From an uncultured SAR86 cluster bacterium (GTDB taxonomy: Bacteria > Pseudomonadota > Gammaproteobacteria > Magnimaribacterales > D2472): a DNA stretch of 64,000 nucleotides. Positions 12,180-20,604 of the stretch are shown here, one piece after another. The stretch lies in the NCBI GenBank assembly GCA_905181645.1, contig CAJIYN010000001.1:723334-787333 (forward strand). Reading direction: 5' to 3'. The number at the start of each line of letters is the position of its first letter. Positions within the stretch are counted from its first letter, which is position 1. The position numbers and the translations under genes are program-made. Below the pieces are notes generated by a model. That model saw only the letters and a program-made list of their open reading frames with translations. It had not been told where the DNA came from and searched no databases.

Positions 12180-12975
12180 GGGGCTTTATAGAAAGGTTTT
12201 ATAGCCTGTAACATCGGCTTGAAGCACTTAGGTGATGAACAAATAAAATGATCTCCATCCAAATACTTTGGATCGCCATTAAAGTCACTTATTAAAGCTC
12301 CAGCTTCTTCGGCTATAAGTAATCCAGCTGATACATCCCATTTTTTTAACCCATGACCCCAAAAAGCATCTAGCCTTCCTGATGCTACATAACAAAGGTC
12401 TAGAGCTACAGAGCCAGATCGTCTAATCGTTACCTCATCTTCATAAAGCTTTTGAAAAGTTTTCATATTCTCATATTTATAAGGTTGCGAAGAATCTGTA
12501 TGAGATGAATTTGAGAGCAGAGAGCCATCCAAACCGGGTTGCTTACTAACTCTAATCTTTCTATTATTTAAATCAGCTCCACAGCCTTTAGAAGCACTAA
12601 ATTCTTCTTGGCGTGTTGGATCAATAATTACTCCAGCTACAGGAGCGCCATCCACAAGACAGGACAAAGAAATACAAAAATGAGGATAGCCATGCATGAA
12701 GTTTGATGTGCCATCAATTGGATCTAAAACCCATACAAATTTGAGCTACCTAACTCTTCACCAGTTTCTTCACCAAGAAAATTATCATCTGGATAAAATC
12801 TCTTGATCTCTTCTAAAACAATTTTTTCGACTCTGCGATCAATTGCAGTCGTGTAATCAGCTGGACCTTTCTTTTTAACATCAAGGGTATGAACTTTTTT
12901 TACGGCAAATTCAATTTCAGCAGCGCCCTTTCTTGCAGATAAGAGAGCAACATTTAATAAAGCTGGTATAGACAT
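12176..12975 (-). CDS. suhB: Inositol monophosphatase family protein SuhB (one frameshift)
   Basis: Mg-dependent phosphatase of the IMPase family; in E. coli SuhB also joins the ribosomal RNA antitermination complex. Motifs in order: GPADYTTAIDRRVE, FLGEETGEELG, then (after an indel near 12700-12735) GTSNFMHGYPHFCISL, GSVALDLCYVASGRLDAF and the metal-site KKWDVSAGLLIAEEAGA. Length about 266 codons is normal. It faces secF tail to tail and is divergent from trmJ with a 35-bp gap. Confidence 0.9.
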
Positions 12976-13010
12976 GTCGCTATTGTAATGGAAATGAGGA
13001 TAATAGTTGC

Positions 13011-13735
13011 ATGACTTTTAAAAGTAAATCAAAAATTGTATTGGTTGAAACATCTCATCCAGGCAATATTGGCGCCGCTGCGCGCGCCATGAAAACAATG
13101 CAACTAAGCAACCTAGCCTTAGTCAATCCGGGGGATTTGCATGACCCCTCTGCCAGAGCGCGAGCAACACGAGCCTATGACATTTTGGATCAGGCGCAAA
13201 TCTTCAGCAGTTCTCGAGGAAGCAATCAAGCAAAGCACTTTTGTATATGCTACTTCTGCCAGAAATAGGAGTATTAATTGGCCTACAGTGAATCCTGAAA
13301 AAGCTGCAGATCAAATTACTGAACAAATAGCTGGTGATAAAGAGATCTCCATCATATTTGGAAGAGAGGATAGGGGTCTTACCAATGAAGAGCTACAGTT
13401 AGCCAACACCCATATCGAGATTCCAGCTAATCCAGAATATCCAGTTTTAAATATAGCTATGTCAGTTCAAATGTTGTTAAATAAATTTTTTTAAGAATAT
13501 AAACAATACTGAAGACAGAGAGTGGAGAGATTATCCGGAAATTAATTCAGAAGATCTACAAAGACTTATTGATCATTTTGTTGAGACCTCAATTAAGCTA
13601 GATATGATCGATCCAAAAAATCCTTCCCAAATAATTGCACGTATTAAAAGAATGTTTTCAAGGCTTCAACCTGATTCAATGGAAGGGAACTATTTAAGAG
13701 GTTTTTTAACCGCAATAAATAAACGCCTGAAATAA
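13011..13735 (+). CDS. trmJ: tRNA (cytidine/uridine-2'-O)-methyltransferase TrmJ (frameshifts)
   Basis: SPOUT methyltransferase that 2'-O-methylates position 32 of tRNAs. SHPGNIGAAARAMKTM is the N-terminal signature, and VYATSARNRSINWP, IFGREDRGLTNEEL and PVLNIAMSVQMLL form the knotted SAM site. After the stop near 13494 another frame supplies the usual C-terminal helix-rich extension (DPKNPSQIIARIKRMFSRLQ, ending INKRLK), so there are indels near 13205 and 13490. The stretch 13050-13210 is richer in G+C than its surroundings. Confidence 0.9.
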
Positions 13736-13768
13736 CAAAGAAGGCTTTTATATTTTAACTTGAACCAA

Positions 13769-13774
13769 TATAAT
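13769..13774 (+). promoter_or_regulatory. -10 element of the tRNA-Glu promoter
   Basis: TATAAT stands 15 bases upstream of the mature tRNA-Glu 5' end. A recognisable -35 is not obvious; the sequence 17 bases further upstream is only T-rich. Confidence 0.5.
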
Positions 13775-13788
13775 GGCACTCGCATCTA

Positions 13789-13864
13789 GTCCCGTTCGTC
13801 TAGAGGCCTAGGACACCGGGTTTTCATCTCGGCAACAGGGGTTCGACTCCCCTACGGGATACCA
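13789..13864 (+). tRNA. tRNA-Glu (TTC anticodon)
   Basis: A 76-nt cloverleaf starting GTCCCGTTCGTCTAGAGGCC and ending in an encoded CCA. The acceptor stem GTCCCGT pairs with ACGGGAT, the anticodon loop is TTTTCAT (anticodon TTC), and the T-arm reads CAGGGGTTCGACTCCCCT. It closely resembles other gammaproteobacterial tRNA-Glu. The accessory nuclease module begins just downstream. Confidence 0.96.
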
Positions 13865-13874
13865 TCTTTCTAAG

Positions 13875-13898
13875 AAGCCTACATTAGTGGGCTTTTTT
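13875..13898 (+). terminator. Rho-independent terminator after tRNA-Glu
   Basis: AAGCCTAC-ATTA-GTGGGCTT forms an 8-bp stem (two G-T pairs) with a 4-nt loop and runs into six T residues, 10 bases after the tRNA. Confidence 0.75.
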
Positions 13899-14067
13899 AT
13901 GCCTTTAAGAAAAAAATGTAGTCATATAAGCTTAAATTGTAGTCAGTATTTAAGCTAAATTACACACCAATTATTTCAGAAAAGTAGTCACAAAGTCTAA
14001 AAACTGTAGTCATATTGCAGTCATTCCTTGGCAAGGGGTGGGGCAGGAGTGCCATACCGGGTGGGTG
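13899..14067. other. Gene-free stretch with repeated GTAGTCA words
   Basis: No gene is visible between the terminator and the first long repeat. The stretch holds several copies of the word GTAGTCA or AGTCA in AT-rich sequence (near 13918, 13936, 13985, 14007 and 14017), ending in a G-rich run. Arrays of short direct words beside a tRNA 3' end are often seen at integration sites, but no integrase gene is present here. Confidence 0.4.
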
Positions 14068-14108
14068 GTATATATATAGTGGTCGAGTATTTTGAGAAGT
14101 TATTGGGT
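14040..14108 (+). repeat. Left copy of about 70-bp imperfect direct repeat
   Basis: Bases 14068-14108 match 15748-15788 with a single mismatch over 41 positions (core GTGGTCGAGTATTTTGAGAA), and a G-rich, less conserved part extends upstream to about 14040. The two copies are in the same orientation and enclose the two nuclease genes. Confidence 0.9.
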
Positions 14109-14113
14109 GTTAA

Positions 14114-14797
14114 CTAGATTTCAACTACTACCGGAACATGGTCACTTAATTTAATCCAATCATCATAAGAGCCTATCTCAATACTTTTAGGATTCAAGCC
14201 TTTCAAAAATACATAATCAATATGATAGGTCTTATCCCTTTTCTTTGTGTGATATAGAGTTGCACATTCTTCAGTTCCAAAATCCTCATTATTCAATTTG
14301 TGATAACAGCTTTTAAATCCCATGGATTCTAAGACTGCATTAGTATTCCCGAAGTTAGAATCTTTATTGCCTTTATCCCAAATAACAGAATTATTAAAAT
14401 CACCTGAGATTATTGCTTTATCAGAACCTTCTAACCAATTTTTATAGTACTTAATAGCTTCACTTACATGTCCAATATGTCCTTCTCCAAATCTACCTGC
14501 AGCCCTGTGAGTGAATGACCATGTTGCTAGAAGCCTTGTGCCATTGTCTAGATTAAGCGGAAGGAAGTAATCCAACTTATCATTAAAAGATTTATCTACC
14601 TTGGCTGTATTATTAAAAAGAACTACTCCTATACCTTTATTTTTTGTATGACCAGTCCAGTAATACTTAGCATTCGGAAAGAAATCTTCTGGCAGTTCTT
14701 CACATTCTTGAATTATTAAAATATCAGGATTAAGTCTATTAATTTCTTCAAATTTCTTTGACAAATTAAGACAGCAATTCCAGGTTATTAATTTCAT
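14114..14797 (-). CDS. Endonuclease/exonuclease/phosphatase (EEP) family protein
   Basis: Intact 227-residue member of the DNase I-like EEP fold. Metal and catalytic motifs are in the expected order: TWNC (Asn7), QECE (Glu31), GDFNNS (Asp133, Asn135), HIDYVF (Asp194) and LSDHVPV (Asp219, His220). EEP enzymes cut DNA, RNA or phosphoesters, so the substrate cannot be read from this. No signal peptide is seen, so it is probably cytoplasmic. It is divergent from the GIY-YIG gene 104 bases away and the pair is enclosed by direct repeats. The stop lies 6 bases from the left repeat. Confidence 0.85.
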   Translation of the reverse strand: MKLITWNCCLNLSKKFEEINRLNPDILIIQECEELPEDFFPNAKYYWTGHTKNKGIGVVLFNNTAKVDKSFNDKLDYFLPLNLDNGTRLLATWSFTHRAAGRFGEGHIGHVSEAIKYYKNWLEGSDKAIISGDFNNSVIWDKGNKDSNFGNTNAVLESMGFKSCYHKLNNEDFGTEECATLYHTKKRDKTYHIDYVFLKGLNPKSIEIGSYDDWIKLSDHVPVVVEI

Positions 14798-14900
14798 AAC
14801 TTATCCTAAACAATATCAGACGCAATATTTTGAAAAAGACTTAATAAAAATTGAAGGTCTAGATTATGAGAATCTAAAGTTTAAGGTAGTTCGTCATAAG

Positions 14901-15716
14901 ATGAATAGTAAAGAGTGGGAAGACTTTGATAACTTAATCAGATTTGATAATGAAATGCTTTCTGCTTTTGCAGGAAGTCAATCAAGACAGGTCTATAAAG
15001 ATGCAGATATCATCCTTACGTTTGTTGCTTTGCCAGGTACAAAAGCTTTATTTAGAACAGCTCATATCAATCACGGACAAATTTCTTTCAATCAATATAA
15101 AAAATACTACAGTGGATATAAATCCTTCTTGAACTATATAAAGATTAACAACATCGAAGGAGGAACTCTTGAATACCTTCACTATTACAAGCTTGAAAAC
15201 TCTCAGCTTCTAGAAAGTTATAAAAACAGACTGGTAATTGAATGGGGAAGGTCAACAGTATCATGGGTTCAGTCTGGTATTGAAAAGGAAGTAACAGAAA
15301 TTTATCCAAAAGGCTTTGTTTCATTGTTTCCGGGTTGGGATAAAGTTCATCTTTCACATAAGGAGCTATCAGAAATAATAAATAACCCCAACGGTAATAA
15401 AGATTGGTATGAGTACTTGTCTAGACATTCGGGTGTATATGTAATCTTTGATTCATCAACAGGCAATCAGTATGTTGGTTCAGCATCTGGCGGAAAGGGT
15501 ATCTGGTCAAGATGGGAGGGCTATGTAAAGACAGGACATAATGGAAATAAAGGGTTAAAGGCTCTTGCTAAAAATAACCTAGACTTTGCTAACAACTTTA
15601 CCTACTCGCTGCACCATGTCTTTCCTAAGACAGTTAGTAAGAATGATGTTTTATACTATGAGTCATTATTAAAAAATAAACTTGGCTCTAGAGCTTTTGG
15701 ATTAAACGAAAACTAG
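14901..15716 (+). CDS. GIY-YIG nuclease family protein
   Basis: A 271-residue protein whose C-terminal part is a GIY-YIG nuclease: GVYVIFD at 178-184, YVGSASG at 191-197, Arg204 in IWSRWEGY, and a glutamate in YYESLLKNKLGSRAFGLN. The N-terminal two thirds (RLVIEWGRSTVSWVQSG in the middle) resemble the uncharacterised N-terminus found on a set of stand-alone GIY-YIG proteins. The frame stays open upstream of this ATG to about 14787, so some N-terminal residues (ending FKVVRHK) may be missing from this start. No indels are seen. Confidence 0.8.
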   Translation: MNSKEWEDFDNLIRFDNEMLSAFAGSQSRQVYKDADIILTFVALPGTKALFRTAHINHGQISFNQYKKYYSGYKSFLNYIKINNIEGGTLEYLHYYKLENSQLLESYKNRLVIEWGRSTVSWVQSGIEKEVTEIYPKGFVSLFPGWDKVHLSHKELSEIINNPNGNKDWYEYLSRHSGVYVIFDSSTGNQYVGSASGGKGIWSRWEGYVKTGHNGNKGLKALAKNNLDFANNFTYSLHHVFPKTVSKNDVLYYESLLKNKLGSRAFGLNEN

Positions 15717-15853
15717 GCGGGGCAGATGACCATAGGGGGTGGGGTGGGTATATATCTAGTGGTCGAGTATTTTGAGAAGTTATTGGGTTTTCTATTAGAT
15801 TGCTTTTTAAGCTTATCAATCATTCCTTCTAATTCACTGTTCTTCTTATCCAT
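15713..15853 (-). CDS. Possible 46-residue small protein spanning the right repeat
   Basis: A short reverse-strand frame starts MDKKNSELEGMIDKLKKQSN, a plausible charged helix, and then reads through the direct repeat as KPNNFSKYSTTRYIPTPPP before stopping. The helix-like start suggests a real small protein, with the repeat providing a proline-rich tail. It overlaps the end of the GIY-YIG gene by 4 bases. Support is composition only; I recognise no family. Confidence 0.3.
   Translation of the reverse strand: MDKKNSELEGMIDKLKKQSNRKPNNFSKYSTTRYIPTPPPMVICPA
15748..15788 (+). repeat. Right copy of the direct repeat (core)
   Basis: Forty of 41 bases match 14068-14108. The weaker upstream part (G-rich, containing GGGGCAG and CCATA) begins near 15719, directly after the GIY-YIG stop. 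Confidence 0.9.
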
Positions 15854-15903
15854 TTTAGTTTTGTACCCATAAAGAGTATATAAATGTACCCATGATTGAT
15901 ATT

Positions 15904-16485
15904 TTATTCACCTCCGCCGCCAATTGCGCCTCCATCAGCTGAAGCTGCAGCAGCAGCTATAGCAATAGAAGAGAATAAAGCAATTTGATCAACTCCATTT
16001 CCAAGTCCAAAAGTCAAATGATCTTTAGCAAAGTTTGCTAATTCTGGCGCCTCTATGCATTTGCCAGAATCAATTTGTACATGGAAGGATTTTTTCTTCG
16101 ATAATATATAAATCTTATCTTTTGCTACTGTTAGGATATAGGTTGATGAGTCATACCATTTTTTAAATTTAGTTTGAAAAAGTAATTTACCTGATATTCC
16201 GCATAATTTGCATACAGCACCTTTAGCATTAGTAAAAAAGATGTCTCCTTTATGATATTGCGGAACAATCCAACATCCAATGTCTGTTGCTGCCCATATT
16301 TGATTGCCTGTTTGAGAATCTAGAAGGTAATGGGTATATTTCCCCCATATAGTTGAACTTTGAACCAAGACATTATTACCGCAGGTAGAAATTATAGATG
16401 GAGAGCCCTCAATAGCCTTACCCCAGACTGATTTTTGAGTATCTAGGTTAAATCTAGCAACGGAATTTTTTTGACCTAAAAACAA
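15904..16485 (-). CDS. PQQ-like beta-propeller protein with Ala/Gly-rich tail (N-terminus probably missing)
   Basis: Tandem repeats of the type ARFNLDTQKSVWGKAIEG, LLDSQTGNQIWAATDIG and LCGISGKLLFQTKF are blades of a PQQ/quinoprotein-like propeller. The C-terminus turns into IALFSSIAIAAAAASADGG and a Gly-rich end. The only start is a TTG right after an upstream stop, so the protein is likely truncated or the start region carries an indel. No export signal is visible in what remains. Function unknown; such domains often act as scaffolds or sensors. Confidence 0.55.
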   Translation of the reverse strand: MFLGQKNSVARFNLDTQKSVWGKAIEGSPSIISTCGNNVLVQSSTIWGKYTHYLLDSQTGNQIWAATDIGCWIVPQYHKGDIFFTNAKGAVCKLCGISGKLLFQTKFKKWYDSSTYILTVAKDKIYILSKKKSFHVQIDSGKCIEAPELANFAKDHLTFGLGNGVDQIALFSSIAIAAAAASADGGAIGGGGE

Positions 16486-16604
16486 TTAGAAGGGTTGTTT
16501 TGTAGCGTGAATCTGACCAGAATAAAAACGGTAAGAGAACTAAGCAAAGCAATTGTTTAACTAGCTAGTTAAATTTTTTTAAATATTATTGAAGGGGAAT
16601 TTCA

Positions 16605-16982
16605 ATGAATAAGACTCTAATCGCTCTTGCGATCACTGCTGCTCATCATGAAGAAGAGAAGGTTGCAGCCCAAGGAATGATTTCATCAGATGTCTTTGAT
16701 CTTGCTGGAGAAATGGATTTATATGTTGAAAAATATGAATCGTGCGGTCAAGCCGATGGAAAAGAACATTTTCATCCATATGGAACAGTTGTTTATGTCT
16801 TAGATGGCGAGACTACAACAAATTCGTCCGGTTCATTTGAGCCAGTAAAGAAAGACGAATATTGGTTTGAAAGATCAAATTGGGTTCACGGTGGTGTAGA
16901 TCCAGACTCTCCAGAAGTAGACGATACTCAATGCAGAAAGATGTTAGTTATTCGAGTTGCAAAAAAAGGTGAATCTCCTTAG
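16605..16982 (+). CDS. Small cupin-domain protein
   Basis: A 125-residue protein with a single cupin barrel: HFHPYGTVVYVLDGETTTN (metal-binding histidines) then EYWFERSNWVHGGVDPD with a further histidine. AAGGGGAATTTC gives a good Shine-Dalgarno before the ATG at 16605. The N-terminus is weakly hydrophobic (MNKTLIALAITAA) and could be a short signal peptide. Cupins of this size bind a metal and may be isomerases, dioxygenases or sugar/ligand binders; the substrate is not deducible. Confidence 0.65.
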   Translation: MNKTLIALAITAAHHEEEKVAAQGMISSDVFDLAGEMDLYVEKYESCGQADGKEHFHPYGTVVYVLDGETTTNSSGSFEPVKKDEYWFERSNWVHGGVDPDSPEVDDTQCRKMLVIRVAKKGESP

Positions 16983-17000
16983 GTTGCTGAGATAAGAGAA

Positions 17001-17750
17001 TCAAAAGTTACTTAGCCTTTTATTAATAATGCTGTCAGCCTCGGTCATAATGGAATCAATTAAGTCTTTAACGGTAGGTATATCGCTAACTAATCCTGCA
17101 ACCATGCCGCATGACCAAGCCCCTACTTCCATCGTGCCCTCATGCATAATTTTTGGGTAAACCCCAGCCACTTCATCAACAATATCTTCAAATCTTAACT
17201 TGTCGCCAAGAGCTTTTTCTTTTTCCATGAGGCGCTCAACAGCATCGTTATTTAATACTCTCTCTGTGTTAGTTAAAGAACGCATAATTAATCTTGTATC
17301 TAACTTCGCTAGCATTCACAATTGCATCTTTAACATTCTGATGCACCGGAGCATCTTGCGTTGCAATAAATCTAGTGCCCATATTTATTCCATCTGCACC
17401 AAGTGCTAAGGCGGCAACTAATTGCTGACCATTGCCCATGCCTCCAGAAGCAACAAATGGAATTTTTAATTCTTCTGCTGCTCGTGGCAACAAAATCATA
17501 TTTGGTATATCGTCTTCACCCGGATGACCACCACATTCAAACCCATCAACACTAGCGGCATCACAACCAATTTTTTCTGCTTTTAAAGCGTGACGTACAG
17601 AAGTACATTTATGAATAACTTTAATTCCCGCACCTTTAAGAGCTCCCATATACTTTTCTGGACTCCTACCTGCTGTTTCAACAATCTTAATTCCACCTTT
17701 AATTATTGCATCTATATAACCTGGGTAATCAGGTTCAACAAAACCAGGAA
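17001..17750 (-). CDS. Nitronate monooxygenase / NPD-family FMN oxidoreductase (frameshifted, N-terminus missing)
   Basis: TIM-barrel flavoprotein of the 2-nitropropane dioxygenase family. IKVIHKCTSVRHALKAEK, the FMN-site GFECGGHPGEDDIPNMILLP, and PFVASGGMGNGQQLVAALAL are characteristic, as is GADGINMGTRFIATQDAPVH. The upstream part can be followed to HLLPGFVEPDYPGYIDAIIK near 17755, after which homology stops: about the first 70 residues of the family are absent. An indel near 17290-17310 joins the C-terminal third. The missing start coincides with an unrelated plus-strand frame. Confidence 0.75.
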
Positions 17751-17897
17751 GAAGATGTAAAAAAATTAGATCAGTGGATTCTTTTTATTCAATATCTAGA
17801 CCTTTTTTGGAGAAAATCGATAGAAAAATTAGCACCTATTTATAAAGATAAAATGGATATATCCGCTCTAGAAAAAAAACTGTCTTTATTAAGTTAA
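17745..17897 (+). pseudogene. C-terminal fragment of an unidentified protein
   Basis: An open plus-strand frame reads KKLDQWILFIQYLDLFWRKS and then IEKLAPIYKDKMDISALEKK before a stop at 17897. It looks like a genuine protein tail but has no start of its own in sensible position, and it begins exactly where the minus-strand NPD gene loses its N-terminus. It may mark a deletion junction or a chimeric join. I do not recognise the family. Confidence 0.35.
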
Positions 17898-17907
17898 CTG
17901 ATTAAGT

Positions 17908-18705
17908 TTAATTTTTTTCATCGCCTTCCATAGGAGTTAGAAAATCTTCATATTGCTTTTGCAGTCTTTGCATTCCTCCAATCCATCTATCTCGATCGTT
18001 TGCTTTTCTTTGCATATATTCTGTTACTTCTTGATGAGGTAGAACTAGAAAACGCTCTTCCTTTATTGCGTCTAATACATCATTTGCCACAACATCCGCT
18101 TCAAGCATTCCATCTACTCCTGCAACACCAGGGCCTTGTTCGGTCATAGCTGTTCTAACTGCCTGAGGGCATAGACAAGAAACTCCTATTCCTTTGTTAC
18201 CATATGTAATTTTAATCCACTCAGCAAAGCTTACAGCCGCTGCTTTCGTAACAGAATATCCAGCAGCACCCAGTTGAGTTAATAAGCCTGCTGCAGAAGA
18301 AGTGTTTACTAAATAACCTTCGCCCCTTTCTATCATCTGAGGCAAAACATGCTTAGCCGCATGAATATGAGACTGAACATTTACACCCCAAATATGATTC
18401 CAATCAGCAGTATCGGCTTCAAAAAAACCGGGTTTGCCACCGATACCAGCATTAGAACAAAAAATATCAATACCACCTGAGAGTTCATTAGCCTCGCTAA
18501 TAACATTAATAATATCCTGCTCGTTTGAAACATCAGCAGCAACTGCGAGACCCCCAATAGTATCTGCAGTTTCCCTTGCTCCATCAATATTCATATCAAC
18601 ACATACTATAGACTTTGCACCAGATTCTTTAAAAGCAATACATAAAGCTTTACCAATCCCGCTAGCAGCACCTGTAACTACGACTCTTTTATCTTTAATT
18701 TCCAT
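17908..18705 (-). CDS. Short-chain dehydrogenase/reductase
   Basis: Classical SDR of 265 residues, intact. The nucleotide-binding motif TGAASGIG is at 11-18, NAG at 85-87, the catalytic serine in NTSSAAG near 136, and Tyr150-x3-Lys154 in GYSVTKAAA. An aspartate (VDMN) after the second strand suggests NAD(H) preference. The substrate is unknown. It starts 15 bases after the GST-like gene stop on the same strand with AAGGATAG as Shine-Dalgarno, so the two form a likely operon. Confidence 0.9.
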   Translation of the reverse strand: MEIKDKRVVVTGAASGIGKALCIAFKESGAKSIVCVDMNIDGARETADTIGGLAVAADVSNEQDIINVISEANELSGGIDIFCSNAGIGGKPGFFEADTADWNHIWGVNVQSHIHAAKHVLPQMIERGEGYLVNTSSAAGLLTQLGAAGYSVTKAAAVSFAEWIKITYGNKGIGVSCLCPQAVRTAMTEQGPGVAGVDGMLEADVVANDVLDAIKEERFLVLPHQEVTEYMQRKANDRDRWIGGMQRLQKQYEDFLTPMEGDEKN

Positions 18706-18720
18706 ATCACTATCCTTTTA

Positions 18721-19719
18721 TTAAAATTTCACAACTGGTGGCATCGAATAAGGCCATAGCATTTCTTCATCATCTAGATTATTACTAATAAAAATCCAAG
18801 TGAAGCATTTTGCTTGATAGTTAAAAGTTTTTTGTTTCCAAGTAGATCCATTAATTTCAGCTTCCCATGTATCAGCATTCTGTTTAATCGCTTTGTCTTT
18901 CATTAACCTGAAATGCTCTTCTTTTAAAATATCTTTAAGAGTTTGAGGACTATCTTCCAGACTTGTCCAATTTAATTGCTCTGGATCAATACCAGTTAAA
19001 TCCTCCATCACATCTACCCATGCAACACTTCTAGATGAGATTTCATGAGCAATTTTTCTTGAAGTTGGATCAAAGCCAACAAGTTGTGTGAGCTGACCAT
19101 AGATAGCAAAGTCTGCTGAGGAGGGTTTATCGCCAAAGAGGAAAGGACTTATTAATAAATGAGCTTCCATTAATTTTAAAAATCTTTTGTAACTTGAATC
19201 AATTAATGCAGCAGTTTTATCGCTTGAGCCTACAACCCAAAGTCTATCAATTTGTCTTTTAGCAACAATAGATTTGAAGTCTGAATGGATATCCTTGGGA
19301 AGATTTACCGCATGGCTTAATGGAAGAATTGTTCCAGCATTATCTGCATCTTCTTCAAAATGCCATCTATAATGAAACATATATTTGGTAACCCACTCAT
19401 CACCAAAGTCTTCTAATAAATAATTTATAAAAGCTAGAGCAGGGTCATTTGGAACTATCCTTCTTTCAGTAAATTCATTTTCTAATCTTCTTATAATTGG
19501 AGTAGTGTCAGTTGTTGCAATGTAATCATTTTCTTCATTTTTTAAAAGTACCGTAGGCAATAAAATAGGACGTGGTGGCTCTATACCTAATTTTGCAAGA
19601 TGAGTAGCAACATCACCCCAATGGACTTCATATGGAATATGCTTATATCTTAAAATAGATAACATTTTGCGCGTATAAGGCGAATTAGCTACGCCAATAA
19701 TTTTTATTCTCTCAACCAT
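18721..19719 (-). CDS. Glutathione S-transferase-like protein
   Basis: A 332-residue protein with a thioredoxin-like N-terminal domain (KIIGVANSPYTRKMLSILRY, LLPTVLLKNEEND, TTPIIRRLENEF) and a helical C-terminal domain (LLISPFLFGDKPSSADFAIY, the N-capping box of GSTs). About 100 residues beyond the usual GST end are present, giving an extended C-terminus rich in aromatic residues. Longer GST-like proteins of this kind are common in marine gammaproteobacteria; the substrate is unknown. It precedes the SDR gene on the same strand. Confidence 0.8.
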   Translation of the reverse strand: MVERIKIIGVANSPYTRKMLSILRYKHIPYEVHWGDVATHLAKLGIEPPRPILLPTVLLKNEENDYIATTDTTPIIRRLENEFTERRIVPNDPALAFINYLLEDFGDEWVTKYMFHYRWHFEEDADNAGTILPLSHAVNLPKDIHSDFKSIVAKRQIDRLWVVGSSDKTAALIDSSYKRFLKLMEAHLLISPFLFGDKPSSADFAIYGQLTQLVGFDPTSRKIAHEISSRSVAWVDVMEDLTGIDPEQLNWTSLEDSPQTLKDILKEEHFRLMKDKAIKQNADTWEAEINGSTWKQKTFNYQAKCFTWIFISNNLDDEEMLWPYSMPPVVKF

Positions 19720-19830
19720 AAATATTCCATATAAGATAGTTACGTTGATATATTAAAGTAACTAAAAAAGTTAAACAAATTGAATTGTTTTTAACAAATT
19801 AAATGAAGAAACTCATGATAAAATCCTTTG

Positions 19831-20274
19831 ATGATAAAAGTTACAGAAAATAAGATATGGCATGATTCTATTGATTCTCAAGATAGTTATGGGGCAATGG
19901 TTAATATGGATAAACACCTAGGTGTAGAAATTATAGAAATTGGTGATGATTATGTTATTGCGAAGATGCCAGTATCAGAAAAAACTAAACAGCCTTTTGA
20001 GATTCTTCATGGAGGTGCTTCATGTGTTCTTGCAGAAACAGTTGGAAGTATAGGAGCAAACCTTGTTCTCGATAATAATACTCATATTGCAGTTGGCCTT
20101 GAGATTAATGCAAATCATCTTGGGTCAGTAAGGGAGGGTTTTGTTTATGGAAAAGCTACTGCAGTACATATTGGAAAATCAACATCTGTTTGGAATATAG
20201 ACATCACAGATGACAGCGGCAAAAGAACATGTTTTTGTAGATTTACAGCTATGAACAAAGAGTTACGTATATGA
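19831..20274 (+). CDS. PaaI/YdiI-type hotdog thioesterase
   Basis: A 147-residue hotdog-fold protein. MPVSEKTKQPFEILHGGASC is the conserved helix-cap motif (HGG), followed by LAETVGSIGA with the catalytic acidic residue and GLEINANHLGSVREGFV. These features fit acyl-CoA thioesterases of the PaaI/MenI type. The ATG at 19831 is preferred over a TTG one codon earlier. The stop overlaps the rhodanese start (ATGA), so the two are coupled. Confidence 0.85.
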   Translation: MIKVTENKIWHDSIDSQDSYGAMVNMDKHLGVEIIEIGDDYVIAKMPVSEKTKQPFEILHGGASCVLAETVGSIGANLVLDNNTHIAVGLEINANHLGSVREGFVYGKATAVHIGKSTSVWNIDITDDSGKRTCFCRFTAMNKELRI

Positions 20275-20602
20275 AGCAACTATTTATTTTGTTAGGTATA
20301 TTGCTTTCAGTTAATGCTTTTAGCAATGGCTTAAAAGAGGCCATTATTATTGATGTAAGATCAGAAGCAGAGTGGAACCAGGGACATCTTTCTAGAGCTC
20401 AAAGAGTTAACTGGGATGATATTTCAAATGAAATCGCAACAGATAGCCCCTGATAGAAAATGGAAAAAATAATTCTTTATTGTAGATGATTCCTGGAGCT
20501 GGAAAAGCCATGAAAGATGTAGATATAGATGATGATGCATTTAAGCATCTGAAGCGTACAACTGTAATTCATGGCTAATACGATAAAGTGGTAACAGATT
20601 AA
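20271..20602 (+). CDS. Exported rhodanese-like protein (frameshifts)
   Basis: Begins with a signal peptide (MKQLFILLGILLSVNAFSNG) followed by the rhodanese opening IIIDVRSEAEWNQGHLSRAQ and VNWDDIS. The rest is scattered over frames: SLLCR (probable catalytic cysteine loop near 20475-20490), GKAMKDV, then IHG and YDKVVTD ending at 20602, which fits the family's closing NxGGYDxV. At least three indels are needed. The likely role is periplasmic sulfur transfer or sulfide binding; substrate unknown. Confidence 0.65.
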
Positions 20603-20604
20603 TC

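Noticed and set aside
13899..14030. CRISPR array suggested by repeated GTAGTCA words
   Set aside because: Words are only 5-7 bases, spacing is irregular, and no cas gene is in the window.
13789..17000. Prophage or integrative element at tRNA-Glu
   Set aside because: No integrase, phage structural gene or tRNA 3'-end duplication is visible; only the direct repeats remain as evidence of mobility.
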